NCBI GenBank assembly: GCA_002869535.1
Contig: PKUK01000002.1
Coordinates: 186,001-250,000 of the forward strand
Direction: 5' to 3'
DNA from: Arcobacter sp.
GTDB taxonomy: Bacteria; Campylobacterota; Campylobacteria; Campylobacterales; Arcobacteraceae
DNA: 64,000 nucleotides
Both the position numbers and the translations under genes were made by a program. Each line of letters begins with the position of its first letter. The first letter of the stretch is position 1. Below, in pieces: positions 8,687 to 17,381 of this stretch. Below the pieces are notes generated by a model. It searched no databases, was not told the origin of the DNA, and saw only the letters and a program-made list of their open reading frames with translations.

Positions 8687-9470
8687 TTATTATTGCCTTT
8701 GTATATATTTGGCTATACAAAGATGAACTAACCTCATGAGGTCGAATATTATCACTAATTCCAAGCTCTTCAAATAAAGAAAGAATAGTCTCTTTTGGAA
8801 CAACAGATGAAATATTTTTAGATAGCTTTTTTCTAGGCTGTTGAAAACAAGCCTTTAAAAAACTATTAAAATCCTTATCCATTTTTTTAGACATATCTTT
8901 TTTTATGTAAAGAATTGAAGAGATAACTTTTGGAGGAGGATCGAAAGATTCTGGTGGCACATCAAATAAAATCCTAGACTCTTTTGAGCATAGTTTTGAT
9001 ATTACACCCAATGCAGAAAACTCTTTGTCTCTTTCATTGGCAGAAAATTTTTCAGCAACCTCTTTTTGAACCATTACAATAATGTGTTCACAAGCATCAT
9101 CTTCAAATGCTCTTAATATTATATTAGTCGCAATATAATAGGGCAAATTAGCGATTAAATCATACTTACTATCATGTAAACTTTTTTGTTTATCCCAAGC
9201 TTCTAAAACATCGGTGTGGACCAGTGTTAGAGAACCATTTTCTATAGGAGTAGCAAACTTAGTTTTTAATATAGTAAATAGATCTGTATCGACCTCGTAG
9301 GCAGTTACATCTTTGCATTTGACTAAATTTTTCGTCAAATCACCTAATCCAGGCCCAATTTCGACAATATGATTATTGTTCTTGGGCATCGATTGGATGA
9401 TTCTTGATAAGACTGTGTCATCTTTTAAAAAGTTCTGACCATATTTCTTTTTTGCTTTTACTTTTTCCAT
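8658..9470 (-). CDS. rsmA: 16S rRNA adenine(1518/1519)-N6 dimethyltransferase RsmA/KsgA
   Basis: This 270-residue SAM-dependent methyltransferase begins AKKKYGQNFLKDDTVLSRI, the KsgA N-terminal signature. The SAM-binding motif is IVEIGPGLGDLTKNLV, and the catalytic motif is IANLPYYIAT (NLPY). FDPPPKVISSI and CFQQPRKKLSKNI are also characteristic. It dimethylates two adjacent adenines in the 3' terminal helix of 16S rRNA. It is the first gene of the minus-strand run that continues into rnj. Its upstream region (9471-9544) is shared with the divergent hisF. Confidence 0.95.
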   Translation of the reverse strand: MEKVKAKKKYGQNFLKDDTVLSRIIQSMPKNNNHIVEIGPGLGDLTKNLVKCKDVTAYEVDTDLFTILKTKFATPIENGSLTLVHTDVLEAWDKQKSLHDSKYDLIANLPYYIATNIILRAFEDDACEHIIVMVQKEVAEKFSANERDKEFSALGVISKLCSKESRILFDVPPESFDPPPKVISSILYIKKDMSKKMDKDFNSFLKACFQQPRKKLSKNISSVVPKETILSLFEELGISDNIRPHEVSSSLYSQIYTKAIINGRKQNSTD

Positions 9471-9544
9471 AAGAAGAAAGATTATATATGAACTTAACTT
9501 ACATTTAGATAAGATAAAAAGTTAAAAATGATTAAGGATAAGAA

Positions 9545-10306
9545 GTGAGCAATTTTGCAAAGAGAATAATTCCATGTTTAGATGTAAAAGATGGAAGAGT
9601 TGTTAAAGGTGTTAATTTCGTTGGATTAAAAGATGCAGGTGACCCTGTTGAGGTTGCAAAACGATATAACAATGAAGGTGCAGATGAAATTACTTTCTTA
9701 GATATAACAGCTAGTCATGAAAATAGAGATACAATAGTTCATATAGTAAAAGATGTGGCAAAAGAGGTCTTTATCCCCCTAACAGTAGGTGGTGGTATAA
9801 GAACTTTAGAAGATATATATAAACTACTAAATGTAGGGTGTGATAAAGTTTCTGTAAACTCAAGTGCAGTTGTAAACCCTGGGTTTATAGATGAAGGTGC
9901 AAAAAGATTTGGTAGCCAATGTATAGTTGTTGCTATTGATGTAAAAAAAGTAGCAGATGGCTCTTATCACGTTTTTGTAAAGGGTGGTAGAGAAGATACT
10001 GGACTTGATGCACTAGCTTGGGCAAAAGAGGTTTATAATAGAGGTGCAGGTGAGATATTACTTACTTCTATGGATACAGATGGTGCAAAAACCGGTTTTG
10101 AATTAAATATTACACAACAAATATCAAGTTTAATAGATATCCCCGTAATTGCAAGTGGTGGTGCGGGAACTATGGAGCATATGAAAGAAGCTTTTGAGCA
10201 TGGAGCAAGTGCAGCATTAGCTGCTTCAATTTTCCATTTTAAAGAGATAGATATTATGGATTTAAAACACTATTTAAGAGATAACAATATACCAGTAAGG
10301 ATTTAA
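9545..10306 (+). CDS. hisF: Imidazole glycerol phosphate synthase cyclase subunit HisF
   Basis: This 253-residue TIM-barrel protein starts at GTG (9545), preceded by a purine-rich GGATAAGAA stretch. [20 protein letters not shown] carries the first catalytic Asp ([12 protein letters not shown]). Asp130 is in VAIDVKK. The phosphate-binding motifs [11 protein letters not shown] and [11 protein letters not shown] are present. HisF forms the cyclase half of IGP synthase with HisH, using ammonia to form imidazole glycerol phosphate and AICAR in histidine synthesis. HisH is not in this window. Confidence 0.95.
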   Translation: MSNFAKRIIPCLDVKDGRVVKGVNFVGLKDAGDPVEVAKRYNNEGADEITFLDITASHENRDTIVHIVKDVAKEVFIPLTVGGGIRTLEDIYKLLNVGCDKVSVNSSAVVNPGFIDEGAKRFGSQCIVVAIDVKKVADGSYHVFVKGGREDTGLDALAWAKEVYNRGAGEILLTSMDTDGAKTGFELNITQQISSLIDIPVIASGGAGTMEHMKEAFEHGASAALAASIFHFKEIDIMDLKHYLRDNNIPVRI

Positions 10307-10307
10307 T

Positions 10308-10979
10308 ATGAAAAAATACTTATTTTTACTAATACCTTTTCTTCTAAATGCATATGAAATTAACTTTAGTAAAAAATTTACAAAAGATTTAATACCAAAT
10401 ATTTTGGGTGCAGATATTTCAATAATTGTTGAAGATAAAAAAGAAAAAGAAGTGATTGAAAGATTGGACATTTTTAATAATAAAATTAAAGAGTACAATA
10501 AAGTGGAGAAACAATTAGGTTCATTTAATGTAAGACCTCAATATCAAAGAAGCAGTAATAGCCCTAAAATATATGGCTATAAAGGGACTTTAAATTATAA
10601 AATAGAAACTACTGATGCATTAAATATGGGAGAGTTTATCTCTATGATAACTTCACTAAAAGAGGATAGGGATACTTCAGTATCTTTAAATAATCTTTCA
10701 TGGAGAGTAAAAGATGATAGCTACAATGTAATATTAGACTTGCTAAGACTTGAGTCAATAGAGTGGGTAGAAAATTATGCAAAAAATCTTTCTGCTGATT
10801 TAAATAGAACTTGTAGTGTAAAAGTAGTAGATTTACAAAATAACATTTTACATACATATAGAGAAGCAGTTGCAAGTTTAAGAATTGATTCATCTCTTAA
10901 AAGAGAAAATGTACCAGTACCTGAAGTATCACAACAAAAAATCTCAATCACTACCAACTATAAATTGGAGTGCAAATGA
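10308..10979 (+). CDS. Secreted SIMPL (DUF541)-like protein
   Basis: This 223-residue protein has a short signal peptide (MKKYLFLLIPFLLNAYE) and probably acts in the periplasm. The middle reads FNVRPQYQRS then KIYGYKGTLNYKIET, the pattern of the SIMPL/DUF541 domain (repeated strands with a PxYxY core). Its C-terminal part has a helix and strand pair (ENYAKNLSADLNRT then KVVDLQNN), also seen there. The domain's function is poorly known; members are linked to oxidative stress or outer-membrane proteins. It begins one base after hisF and overlaps the next gene by 4 bases (ATGA). Confidence 0.65.
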   Translation: MKKYLFLLIPFLLNAYEINFSKKFTKDLIPNILGADISIIVEDKKEKEVIERLDIFNNKIKEYNKVEKQLGSFNVRPQYQRSSNSPKIYGYKGTLNYKIETTDALNMGEFISMITSLKEDRDTSVSLNNLSWRVKDDSYNVILDLLRLESIEWVENYAKNLSADLNRTCSVKVVDLQNNILHTYREAVASLRIDSSLKRENVPVPEVSQQKISITTNYKLECK

Positions 10980-11512
10980 TTGTTTGTGCTGGAGATATAG
11001 AGAGTTTTAAATATGCAGAACCTATGGGAATAGGCTTAGTTGATATGGCAATAAACCTAACTCGAAGATGTCTGTTCAATAAGCCTGAGTTTATTTTATT
11101 TATAGGAACAGCTGGAAGTTATGGAAATCACAATATATTAGATATTGTTGAATCAAAGCGTGCTTCAAATTTGGAGTTGTCATTTTTAGAAAACAACTCT
11201 TATACACCTATTGATAATGTCCTAGAATCAGAAAATAAATTTGTAAAAAATGACACCATAGTAAATAGTTCAAACTATATTACTACAAACTTTGAACTTG
11301 CAAAAAAGTATAATGACTATGGAATAGGTATAGAAAATATGGAGTTTTTTTCTGTTGTAAAAGTGGCAAAGGAGTTTGAAATTCCAGTTGCTGGAATATT
11401 TGCAGTAACTAACTATACAAAACAAAATGCCCATGAAGATTTTAAAAAGAATCACAATGCGGCAATGGAAAAAATCACAAAATATTTATTAGAAAAAAAT
11501 ATAATTAAGTAA
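10976..11512 (+). CDS. Nucleoside phosphorylase-like protein (PNP/MTAN fold)
   Basis: This protein of about 178 residues carries the purine-nucleoside phosphorylase superfamily core: ILFIGTAGSYG (GTAG motif) and GIENMEFFSVVKVAKEF (the ExME-type ribose-binding Glu/Met segment), then a GIFAVTNYT strand. It is much shorter than MTAN or PNP (about 230 residues), lacking part of the N-terminal region. I prefer the ATG at 10976, which overlaps the upstream stop as ATGA with TTGGAG six bases before it. A GTG six bases further upstream (10970) is in frame. The substrate is unknown. Related short proteins occur across this phylum. Confidence 0.72.
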   Translation: MIVCAGDIESFKYAEPMGIGLVDMAINLTRRCLFNKPEFILFIGTAGSYGNHNILDIVESKRASNLELSFLENNSYTPIDNVLESENKFVKNDTIVNSSNYITTNFELAKKYNDYGIGIENMEFFSVVKVAKEFEIPVAGIFAVTNYTKQNAHEDFKKNHNAAMEKITKYLLEKNIIK

Positions 11513-11524
11513 TATGATGTTTCA

Positions 11525-11540
11525 TGTTTCATGTGAAACA
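11525..11540. other. parS-like ParB binding site (one mismatch)
   Basis: TGTTTCATGTGAAACA lies in the 46-base gap before rlmN and differs from the parS consensus by one base. It is the exact reverse complement of the copy at 4370. A partial repeat TGTTTCATG immediately precedes and overlaps it. It could also influence rlmN transcription, but the match to parS is the better explanation. Confidence 0.75.
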
Positions 11541-11558
11541 TTATAAAAAAGGAAAAAA

Positions 11559-12626
11559 TTGCAATCAATATATGACTTTACTTTAGATGAATTAAAAGGG
11601 AAACTAAAACCTTCATTTAGAGCAAAACAGGTTTATAATTGGATATATAAAAAATATGCTACTTCTTATGATGAGATGAAAAACATACCAAATGATTTAA
11701 AAGATGATTTAAAAAAGAACTATGCAATTGATATTTTAAAGATTATAAAAAAAGAGAAAAGTAGTGATGGAAGTATAAAATATCTTTTCCAACTTCATGA
11801 TGGGCATACTATTGAAACTGTATTTTTATTAATGCGTGAGAAACAAATAGGTGATGATGGAGTTGTTGAAAAGGGTGAAAAATATACTGTTTGTATATCA
11901 ACACAAGTAGGATGTAAAGTAGGGTGTACTTTTTGTTTGACTGCAAAGGGTGGTTTTGTTAGAAATCTAAGTGTTGGAGAAATCGTTGCCCAAATTGTAA
12001 ATATGAAAAGAGATAATAATATTGACGAAAATAAATCACTGAATATAGTATTTATGGGAATGGGTGAACCACTAGACAATTATGATAACTTTGTTCATTC
12101 TGTAAAAGTATTCTCACAAGAAGAGGGCTTATTTATTAATAGAAGAAGACAAACAGTCTCAACTTCAGGAATATCTTCAAAGATAGAAAAACTAGGAAAT
12201 GAAGATTTAGGAATACAACTTGCTATCTCTTTACATGCAGTTGATGATGGATTAAGAAGTGAATTAATCCCTATGAATAAAGCATATAATATCAAATCAA
12301 TAATAGATGCTGTGAAAAAATTCCCAGTTGATGCTAGAAAAAAAGTGATGTTTGAATACCTTGTAATAAAAGATAAAAACGATGATACTGCAAGTGCTAA
12401 AAAACTATTATCATTACTTGATGGAATAAAAGCAAAAGTAAATCTAATATATTTTAATCCATATCCAGGCACTACATATCAAAGACCAGAAAGCAAAAAA
12501 ATGGTAGAATTCCAAAATTACTTAATAGGTAAAGGTTTACTTTGCACAATTAGAGAATCAAAAGGTTTAGATATCTCAGCTGCATGTGGACAACTTAAAG
12601 AAAAGGATGCTGATGGAACCGCTTGA
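11559..12626 (+). CDS. rlmN: Dual-specificity 23S rRNA/tRNA (adenine C2) methyltransferase RlmN
   Basis: This 355-residue radical SAM enzyme starts at TTG (11559) behind AAAAAAGGAAAA. The [4Fe-4S] cysteines are in GCKVGCTFCLTAKGG (CxxxCxxC). VFMGMGEPLDN and QTVSTSG follow as in RlmN. The C-terminal catalytic Cys is in ISAACGQL. RlmN methylates A2503 of 23S rRNA and A37 of some tRNAs. The last 14 bases overlap a 32-residue ORF in another frame. Confidence 0.95.
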   Translation: MQSIYDFTLDELKGKLKPSFRAKQVYNWIYKKYATSYDEMKNIPNDLKDDLKKNYAIDILKIIKKEKSSDGSIKYLFQLHDGHTIETVFLLMREKQIGDDGVVEKGEKYTVCISTQVGCKVGCTFCLTAKGGFVRNLSVGEIVAQIVNMKRDNNIDENKSLNIVFMGMGEPLDNYDNFVHSVKVFSQEEGLFINRRRQTVSTSGISSKIEKLGNEDLGIQLAISLHAVDDGLRSELIPMNKAYNIKSIIDAVKKFPVDARKKVMFEYLVIKDKNDDTASAKKLLSLLDGIKAKVNLIYFNPYPGTTYQRPESKKMVEFQNYLIGKGLLCTIRESKGLDISAACGQLKEKDADGTA

Positions 12627-12711
12627 TTTAGCAATGTTAATATTTATAGTAGGCGTTATTATAGTATCGGCAATAGGATTTTTTAAAAGTTATAAGAATA
12701 AGGAAGATTAA
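12613..12711 (+). CDS. 32-residue single-span membrane microprotein
   Basis: The frame from ATG at 12613 reads MEPLDLAMLIFIVGVIIVSA, then IGFFKSYKNKED and stop. That is one hydrophobic helix of about 20 residues with a basic, charged C-terminal tail. An AAGGA Shine-Dalgarno lies six bases before the start. The start overlaps rlmN and its TAA shares one base with the gltX ATG (TAATG), the arrangement of translational coupling. No family is recognised. The hydrophobic design, ribosome site and tight packing make a real gene likely. Confidence 0.65.
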   Translation: MEPLDLAMLIFIVGVIIVSAIGFFKSYKNKED

Positions 12712-14123
12712 TGGTAGTAACAAGATTTGCACCAAGTCCAACAGGTTATTTACATATTGGTGGACTACGAACAGCTTTATATAGTTATTTATGGGCTAGA
12801 AAGTCAAAAGGTGAGTTCAAGTTAAGAATTGAAGACACTGATACAGCAAGAAATAACGAAGATGCACTCGGTGCAATTATGGAAGCTTTTGAGTGGGTTG
12901 GTTTAGATTATGATGGAACAGTAGAGTATCAATCAAAAAGAAACGACATTTATAAAAAGTATATAGATCAACTTTTAACTGAAGGGAAAGCTTACCATTG
13001 TTATATGAGTAGAGAAGAGCTTGATGCTTTACGAGAGACTCAAATGGCAAATAAACAGACTCCAAGATACAATGGAACATGGAGACCAGAAGATGGTAAA
13101 ACATTGCCAGCTATTCCAGAAGGTATTGAACCAGTAGTTAGAATAAAATCACCTCAAAGTGGAACTATTACCTTTGTTGATGGGGTAAAAGCTACTATGA
13201 ATTTTGAATGTAGTGAAGTTGATGATTTTGTAATAGCTAGAAGTAATGGAGTACCTACTTATAACTTTGTTGTTGCAATTGATGATGCCTTGATGGGTAT
13301 GACAGATGTAATAAGAGGTGATGACCACTTAAGTAATACTCCAAAACAAATAGTAATTTATAATGCTCTTGGTTTCACTCCACCAAAATTTTATCATATC
13401 CCAATGATAAATAATCCATCAGGTAAAAAACTATCTAAAAGAGATGGTGCAATGGATGTAATGCAATATAAAAAAGATGGATATTTACCAGAAGCACTTT
13501 TAAACTTTTTAGTAAGACTTGGTTGGTCAAATAAAGATCAAGAGATATTTTCAATGGAAGAGATGTTAGAACTGTTTGAACCAACAAATATAAATAAATC
13601 AGCATCAGCTTATAATGAAGAAAAACTTTTATGGTTAAATTCACACTATATAAAAAATGTATCAAACGAGAGATTGGCACGTGAGTTAGAGTTTTTTGAC
13701 TGTCATATTCATGGACATGATAAAAAAGAGATGCTATTAGATTTAACAAAAGAGAGAGCTCAAACATTGGTTGAGCTAAAAGATGCTATTAATATTATCT
13801 TAGAAACACCAAGTGACTATGAAGCAAAGGGTGTTAAAAAATTTGTTAAAGATGAGACTAGTTTAAAAATGTTAGAAAACTATGTAAAACTACTTGAAGA
13901 GAAAAGTGATACTCTTCATTTAAGTATTGATTATGAAGCTATAACTAAACCTTTTATTGAAGAGTTTGAACTAAAATTTCCTCAACTATTTCAACCAATA
14001 AGATTAGCTTTAACAGGAACTACACAAGCACCATCAGTTTATGATATCATGGAGGTACTTGGTGCAAAAGTAACATGTGAAAGAATTAAAACAGCATGTG
14101 AAAAAAACTTTAATAAAGAGTAA
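12711..14123 (+). CDS. gltX: Glutamyl-tRNA synthetase
   Basis: This 470-residue class I aminoacyl-tRNA synthetase has the HIGH-type motif in SPTGYLHIGGLRTALYSYL (about residues 9-27) and the KMSKS-type motif in KKLSKRDGAM (about residue 240). The domain order and length fit bacterial GluRS. Members of this phylum usually carry two GltX paralogues, one charging tRNA-Glu and one charging tRNA-Gln for the transamidation route. Which one this is cannot be decided here. It starts on the last base of the microprotein stop. Confidence 0.94.
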   Translation: MVVTRFAPSPTGYLHIGGLRTALYSYLWARKSKGEFKLRIEDTDTARNNEDALGAIMEAFEWVGLDYDGTVEYQSKRNDIYKKYIDQLLTEGKAYHCYMSREELDALRETQMANKQTPRYNGTWRPEDGKTLPAIPEGIEPVVRIKSPQSGTITFVDGVKATMNFECSEVDDFVIARSNGVPTYNFVVAIDDALMGMTDVIRGDDHLSNTPKQIVIYNALGFTPPKFYHIPMINNPSGKKLSKRDGAMDVMQYKKDGYLPEALLNFLVRLGWSNKDQEIFSMEEMLELFEPTNINKSASAYNEEKLLWLNSHYIKNVSNERLARELEFFDCHIHGHDKKEMLLDLTKERAQTLVELKDAINIILETPSDYEAKGVKKFVKDETSLKMLENYVKLLEEKSDTLHLSIDYEAITKPFIEEFELKFPQLFQPIRLALTGTTQAPSVYDIMEVLGAKVTCERIKTACEKNFNKE

Positions 14124-14140
14124 TCTCACTCTTTATTAAA
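14109..14140 (+). terminator. 13-bp perfect hairpin at the end of gltX
   Basis: TTTAATAAAGAGT (14109-14121) and ACTCTTTATTAAA (14128-14140) form a perfect 13-bp stem with a 6-base loop, overlapping the gltX stop. No U-run follows on the plus strand, so it is a weak intrinsic terminator or a 3' stabilising hairpin. Confidence 0.5.
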
Positions 14141-14141
14141 A

Positions 14142-14193
14142 CTCACACTACACACAATTTTTATATAAAAACAATATAATACCTTTTAAAGGA
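14142..14193 (+). promoter_or_regulatory. Promoter region of the copZ-copA unit with CACAC motifs
   Basis: CTCACAC (14142-14148) and TACACAC (14149-14155) lie about 20 bases before a TATAAT box (14175-14180). An AAAGGA ribosome site (14188-14193) leads to the ATG at 14200. The CACAC motifs resemble those before the other metal-resistance promoters in this locus (17299, 19171, 24929). Confidence 0.5.
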
Positions 14194-14199
14194 TATATT

Positions 14200-14403
14200 A
14201 TGAAAAAAATCTACAAAGCAAATAATATAAACTGCGAAAGTTGCAAAAACCTAATAAAGGCCTCTTTAGAAGATGAATTTGGAACAATAGAAGTTGATTT
14301 GACAAAAACTCCAAAAGAGATTACTTTAGAGATAAATTCTAATGAAGAAGAGAATAAGTTAAAAGAAGAAATGAAAGACTTAGGCTTTGATATATTAGAT
14401 TAA
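14200..14403 (+). CDS. CopZ-like heavy-metal-associated (HMA) protein
   Basis: This is a 67-residue single-domain protein. NINCESCKNLIKASLE carries the metal-binding CxxC (Cys12, Cys15), and the rest fits the ferredoxin-like HMA fold, ending in LKEEMKDLGFDILD. The usual GMTC motif is changed to NINC. It probably acts as a cytoplasmic Cu(I) chaperone passing metal to CopA, whose gene follows after 10 bases. It could be called copZ by position. Confidence 0.8.
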   Translation: MKKIYKANNINCESCKNLIKASLEDEFGTIEVDLTKTPKEITLEINSNEEENKLKEEMKDLGFDILD

Positions 14404-14413
14404 AGGTTAAATT

Positions 14414-16594
14414 ATGGCAAAAGAGAAGATTAATTTAAACATATCAGGTATGACTTGTGTTAATTGCTCTGGTGGAATAGAAAAGTTTTTAAATAAAAAA
14501 AAGGGAGTAATCTCTGCAAATGTAAGTTTTGCTTCAAGTGAAGGGGAGTTTATTGTAGATGATACTCTTTATTCTAAAGAAAAATTATTTAACGACATAC
14601 AAAAACTAGGGTATAAACCAGAAGAAGATTTAAAAGCTTTAGAAAAAGAGCAACTACTCTCTTTTTCTAAACTAAGAAAAACATTTATTATATCTATAAC
14701 TTTGACTATTGCCATTTTTTGTCTAGCATTCTTAAATATATTTAATGATGAGTTGACAAAATATTTAGTGTTTTTTATAGCTTCAATTGTTCAATTTTAT
14801 TGTGGGTTTAGATTTTATAAACTAGGTATAAAATCAGTAATAAACAGAAACTATGACATGAATGTACTAGTAGCCTTAGGTACAAGTGCTGCATATTTTT
14901 ATTCCTCTGCTGTTGTTTTCTTTCCAAGTTTATTTCCAGAAAACCTAATGTTTTTATACTTTGATGGAGCAGCTGTTATTATCACTTTCGTTCTTTTAGG
15001 TAGATACTTAGAAGAAAACTCAAAACTAAAAGCTAGTGACTTTTTAAAAAAACTTATGAATTTAGCACCTGTAAATGCTAATTTAATAGATGAAAATAAG
15101 AATATAAAAACAGTATTGGCAAGTGATTTAAAACTAAAAGATATAGTCCTCGTAAAAAGTGGAGAAAAGATACCCACAGATGGCCTTATTATTGAAGGAA
15201 ATGCAGATATTGATACTTCAATGATAACAGGTGAATCAATGCCAGTTTTTAAAAAGATTGGTGATGAGGTTTTATCTGGAACATTAAATAGTAATGGTGT
15301 GATAAAAGTTGAGGTAAGTAAAGAATCTGCTGATACAACTCTATCAAAAATTATAACACTTTTAAAAACAGCCCAAAGTAGACAAATACCAATTAGTAGA
15401 TTTGCAGATAAAATTGCAAATATTTTTGTACCTACAGTGATTGCTATTTCAATAGTCACATTTTTAATTTGGGGCTTGATGTTTGGTGATTTTCAAAAAG
15501 CAATAATAGCTTCAATTAGTGTTTTAATTATCTCTTGTCCTTGTGCTTTAGGATTGGCAACTCCCATAGCAATAGTGAGTTCAGTAAGTAGGGGAGCAAA
15601 AGAGGGAATTTTAATAAAAAATCCAGAAATTTTAGAAGAGATAAAAGAGATAAAATACGCAGTATTTGATAAAACAGGAACTTTAACTAAAGGTGAAATA
15701 ACTGTTTCAAAAACAAATATTGATGAAAAATATTTTGAATTAATAGGCTCTATTGAAAACTATAGTGAACATCCCATCTCTAAAGCTATAGTAAATTTTA
15801 TCAAAGATAAAAAATATGATGTAAATAAAGAGATAAAAGATATTGATATTATCCCTGGAAAAGGTATAAAAGCTTTTTTTAATGATGATGAAATAATTTT
15901 AGGTAATAAAAAGTTATTAGATGAAAATGACATTGAAATAGATAAAAAACACGAAGAGTTTTATTTAGAAGAGTTAGAAAAATCAAATGGATTAATCTAT
16001 GTGGCTATAAATAAAAAAACTATAGGCTCTTTTTCTTTGGAAGATAAGTTAAAAGAAGATGCCATAAAAGTAATAAAAGAGTTAAAACTGTTAAATATAG
16101 AACCTATTTTATTAACAGGTGATAATAATATAACAGCTCAAAAAATAGCTGAGAAACTTGGTATTAAAAAAGTTTATAGTGAAGTTTTACCAACCCAAAA
16201 ATATGAAATAATAAAACAGTTACAAGAGAAATCAAAAGTGATGTTTATAGGAGATGGAATTAATGATGCTCCTTCAATAAAACAGGCAAATATAGGTATT
16301 ACTTTAAATTCTGGTTCTGATATTAGCAAAGATGCTGGAGATATAATTTTAGTAAATAATGAGTTGATGTCTATTATAAAAAGTATTAATTTGTCTATTG
16401 AAACTATGAATGTAGTAAAACAAAATCTATTTTGGGCTTTTGCTTATAATATACTTGGTATTCCCCTTGCAGCAGGTGTTTTATACCCAATCTTTGGACT
16501 TATGTTAAATCCTATGTATGCAGGTATTGCTATGAGTTTTTCTTCTGTAAGTGTTGTGTTAAATTCATTGAGGTTAAAAATTAAAAAGTTGTAA
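14414..16594 (+). CDS. copA: Copper-exporting P1B-type ATPase CopA
   Basis: This 726-residue protein has one N-terminal HMA domain (GMTCVNCSGG, Cys15 and Cys18) and the P-type ATPase core. The actuator domain has MITGESMPV. The metal-site membrane helix has ISCPCALGLATPIA (CPC, the P1B-1 Cu(I) signature). The phosphorylation motif is FDKTGTLTKGE, the SEHPISKAI motif is the nucleotide-binding HP locus, and the hinge is GDGINDAPS. It exports Cu(I), and often Ag(I), from the cytoplasm into the periplasm, where the downstream Cus-type pump could take it further. A perfect terminator hairpin follows. Confidence 0.95.
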   Translation: MAKEKINLNISGMTCVNCSGGIEKFLNKKKGVISANVSFASSEGEFIVDDTLYSKEKLFNDIQKLGYKPEEDLKALEKEQLLSFSKLRKTFIISITLTIAIFCLAFLNIFNDELTKYLVFFIASIVQFYCGFRFYKLGIKSVINRNYDMNVLVALGTSAAYFYSSAVVFFPSLFPENLMFLYFDGAAVIITFVLLGRYLEENSKLKASDFLKKLMNLAPVNANLIDENKNIKTVLASDLKLKDIVLVKSGEKIPTDGLIIEGNADIDTSMITGESMPVFKKIGDEVLSGTLNSNGVIKVEVSKESADTTLSKIITLLKTAQSRQIPISRFADKIANIFVPTVIAISIVTFLIWGLMFGDFQKAIIASISVLIISCPCALGLATPIAIVSSVSRGAKEGILIKNPEILEEIKEIKYAVFDKTGTLTKGEITVSKTNIDEKYFELIGSIENYSEHPISKAIVNFIKDKKYDVNKEIKDIDIIPGKGIKAFFNDDEIILGNKKLLDENDIEIDKKHEEFYLEELEKSNGLIYVAINKKTIGSFSLEDKLKEDAIKVIKELKLLNIEPILLTGDNNITAQKIAEKLGIKKVYSEVLPTQKYEIIKQLQEKSKVMFIGDGINDAPSIKQANIGITLNSGSDISKDAGDIILVNNELMSIIKSINLSIETMNVVKQNLFWAFAYNILGIPLAAGVLYPIFGLMLNPMYAGIAMSFSSVSVVLNSLRLKIKKL

Positions 16595-16616
16595 ATATAA
16601 TTTACAACTTTTTTTT
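16583..16616. terminator. Bidirectional intrinsic terminator between copA and the DUF411 gene
   Basis: AAAAAGTTGTAAAT (16583-16596) pairs perfectly with ATTTACAACTTTTT (16600-16613) around a 3-base loop, with a T-run to 16616. On the minus strand it has the mirror A/T runs. It sits between the convergent ends of copA and the DUF411 gene. Confidence 0.85.
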
Positions 16617-17043
16617 AATGTATTTCATAAACTCCACTGCTACCATCTTTATTTATATATATTATGTTGTAGGCTTGTTTCATATTACCCTGTTCCATAC
16701 CTGGACTGCCTATTGGCATACCTGGAACTGAAATACCTAAAATATCAGGTTTTTCATTTAGCATTTTTTGCACAGCACTATAATCTACATGTCCTTCTAT
16801 AAAATAACCATCTACAATTGCTGTGTGACAAGAAGTCTGTCCTGCTTGTAAGCCAACTCTTTTTTTTAATTTATTGACATTGTTTGTTTCTATGGTTTTT
16901 ACGTCAAAACCTTTACTTTTCATTATGTTTATCCATTTTTCACAACAACCACAATAAGGAGATTTGTAGACAGTCATAGTTTTACCTTCCATTGCGAAAA
17001 TTGATGTTGCAATGAATAATAGTGATAATATTACTTTTTTCAT
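16615..17043 (-). CDS. DUF411 periplasmic metal-binding protein
   Basis: This 142-residue protein has a signal peptide (MKKVILSLLFIATSIFA). The mature part begins with a thioredoxin-like strand and a cysteine cluster, VYKSPYCGCCEKWINIM (Cys31, Cys33, Cys34). It then has QTSCHTAIVDGYFIEGHV and VPGMPIGSPGME, the three conserved blocks of DUF411. DUF411 proteins occur in copper and cation resistance loci and are thought to bind metal in the periplasm. It overlaps the upstream SHOCT gene by 4 bases and is read towards copA. Confidence 0.88.
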   Translation of the reverse strand: MKKVILSLLFIATSIFAMEGKTMTVYKSPYCGCCEKWINIMKSKGFDVKTIETNNVNKLKKRVGLQAGQTSCHTAIVDGYFIEGHVDYSAVQKMLNEKPDILGISVPGMPIGSPGMEQGNMKQAYNIIYINKDGSSGVYEIH

Positions 17044-17264
17044 TTATTTTCCTCTAATACTTTCTTTTTTGATTTATACTCTTCTTCAGATATGTCGCCA
17101 CTTGCAAACTTTTCTTTTAAGATATTAATTGCAGTATCTTTTTCATATTTATTCTCTTTATTACTAAAAATTGAAAATATTAAAAAAACAATAATTCCCC
17201 AAAAAATAAGCATTCCAAATCCATGAAGCAGTGTCATGTTCATATTCATAAAATGAAACATCAT
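17040..17264 (-). CDS. Small membrane protein with SHOCT domain
   Basis: This is a 74-residue protein. A Met/His-rich N-terminus (MMFHFMNMNMTLLHGFGM) leads into one membrane helix (about residues 15-34). The C-terminal AINILKEKFASGDISEEEYK segment is a textbook SHOCT (short C-terminal) domain. Such small SHOCT proteins are common beside copper genes. The N-terminal Met and His residues could bind metal. It is the first gene of a two-gene operon with the DUF411 protein, divergent from the response regulator. Confidence 0.8.
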   Translation of the reverse strand: MMFHFMNMNMTLLHGFGMLIFWGIIVFLIFSIFSNKENKYEKDTAINILKEKFASGDISEEEYKSKKKVLEENK

Positions 17265-17282
17265 ATCCCTTTTTTTTGTGTT

Positions 17283-17360
17283 ATGTTATCAAGCCTATGT
17301 GTAGAGTGTGTGGAAAAGAACTAAGAGAAACAAAATCTTAAAAAAATATTATGCTACAAT
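17283..17360. promoter_or_regulatory. Divergent promoter region between the SHOCT gene and the response regulator
   Basis: GTGTAGAG (17299-17306) and GTGTGGAA (17308-17315) form imperfect repeats, the reverse-strand form of the TCTCCACAC repeats at 19171. On the minus strand they stand about 10 bases before a TAACAT box (17283-17288) serving the SHOCT/DUF411 pair. On the plus strand a TACAAT box (17355-17360) and AAAGGA lead to the response regulator. Confidence 0.45.
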
Positions 17361-17381
17361 TACTTTTTTAAAAGGAATAAG

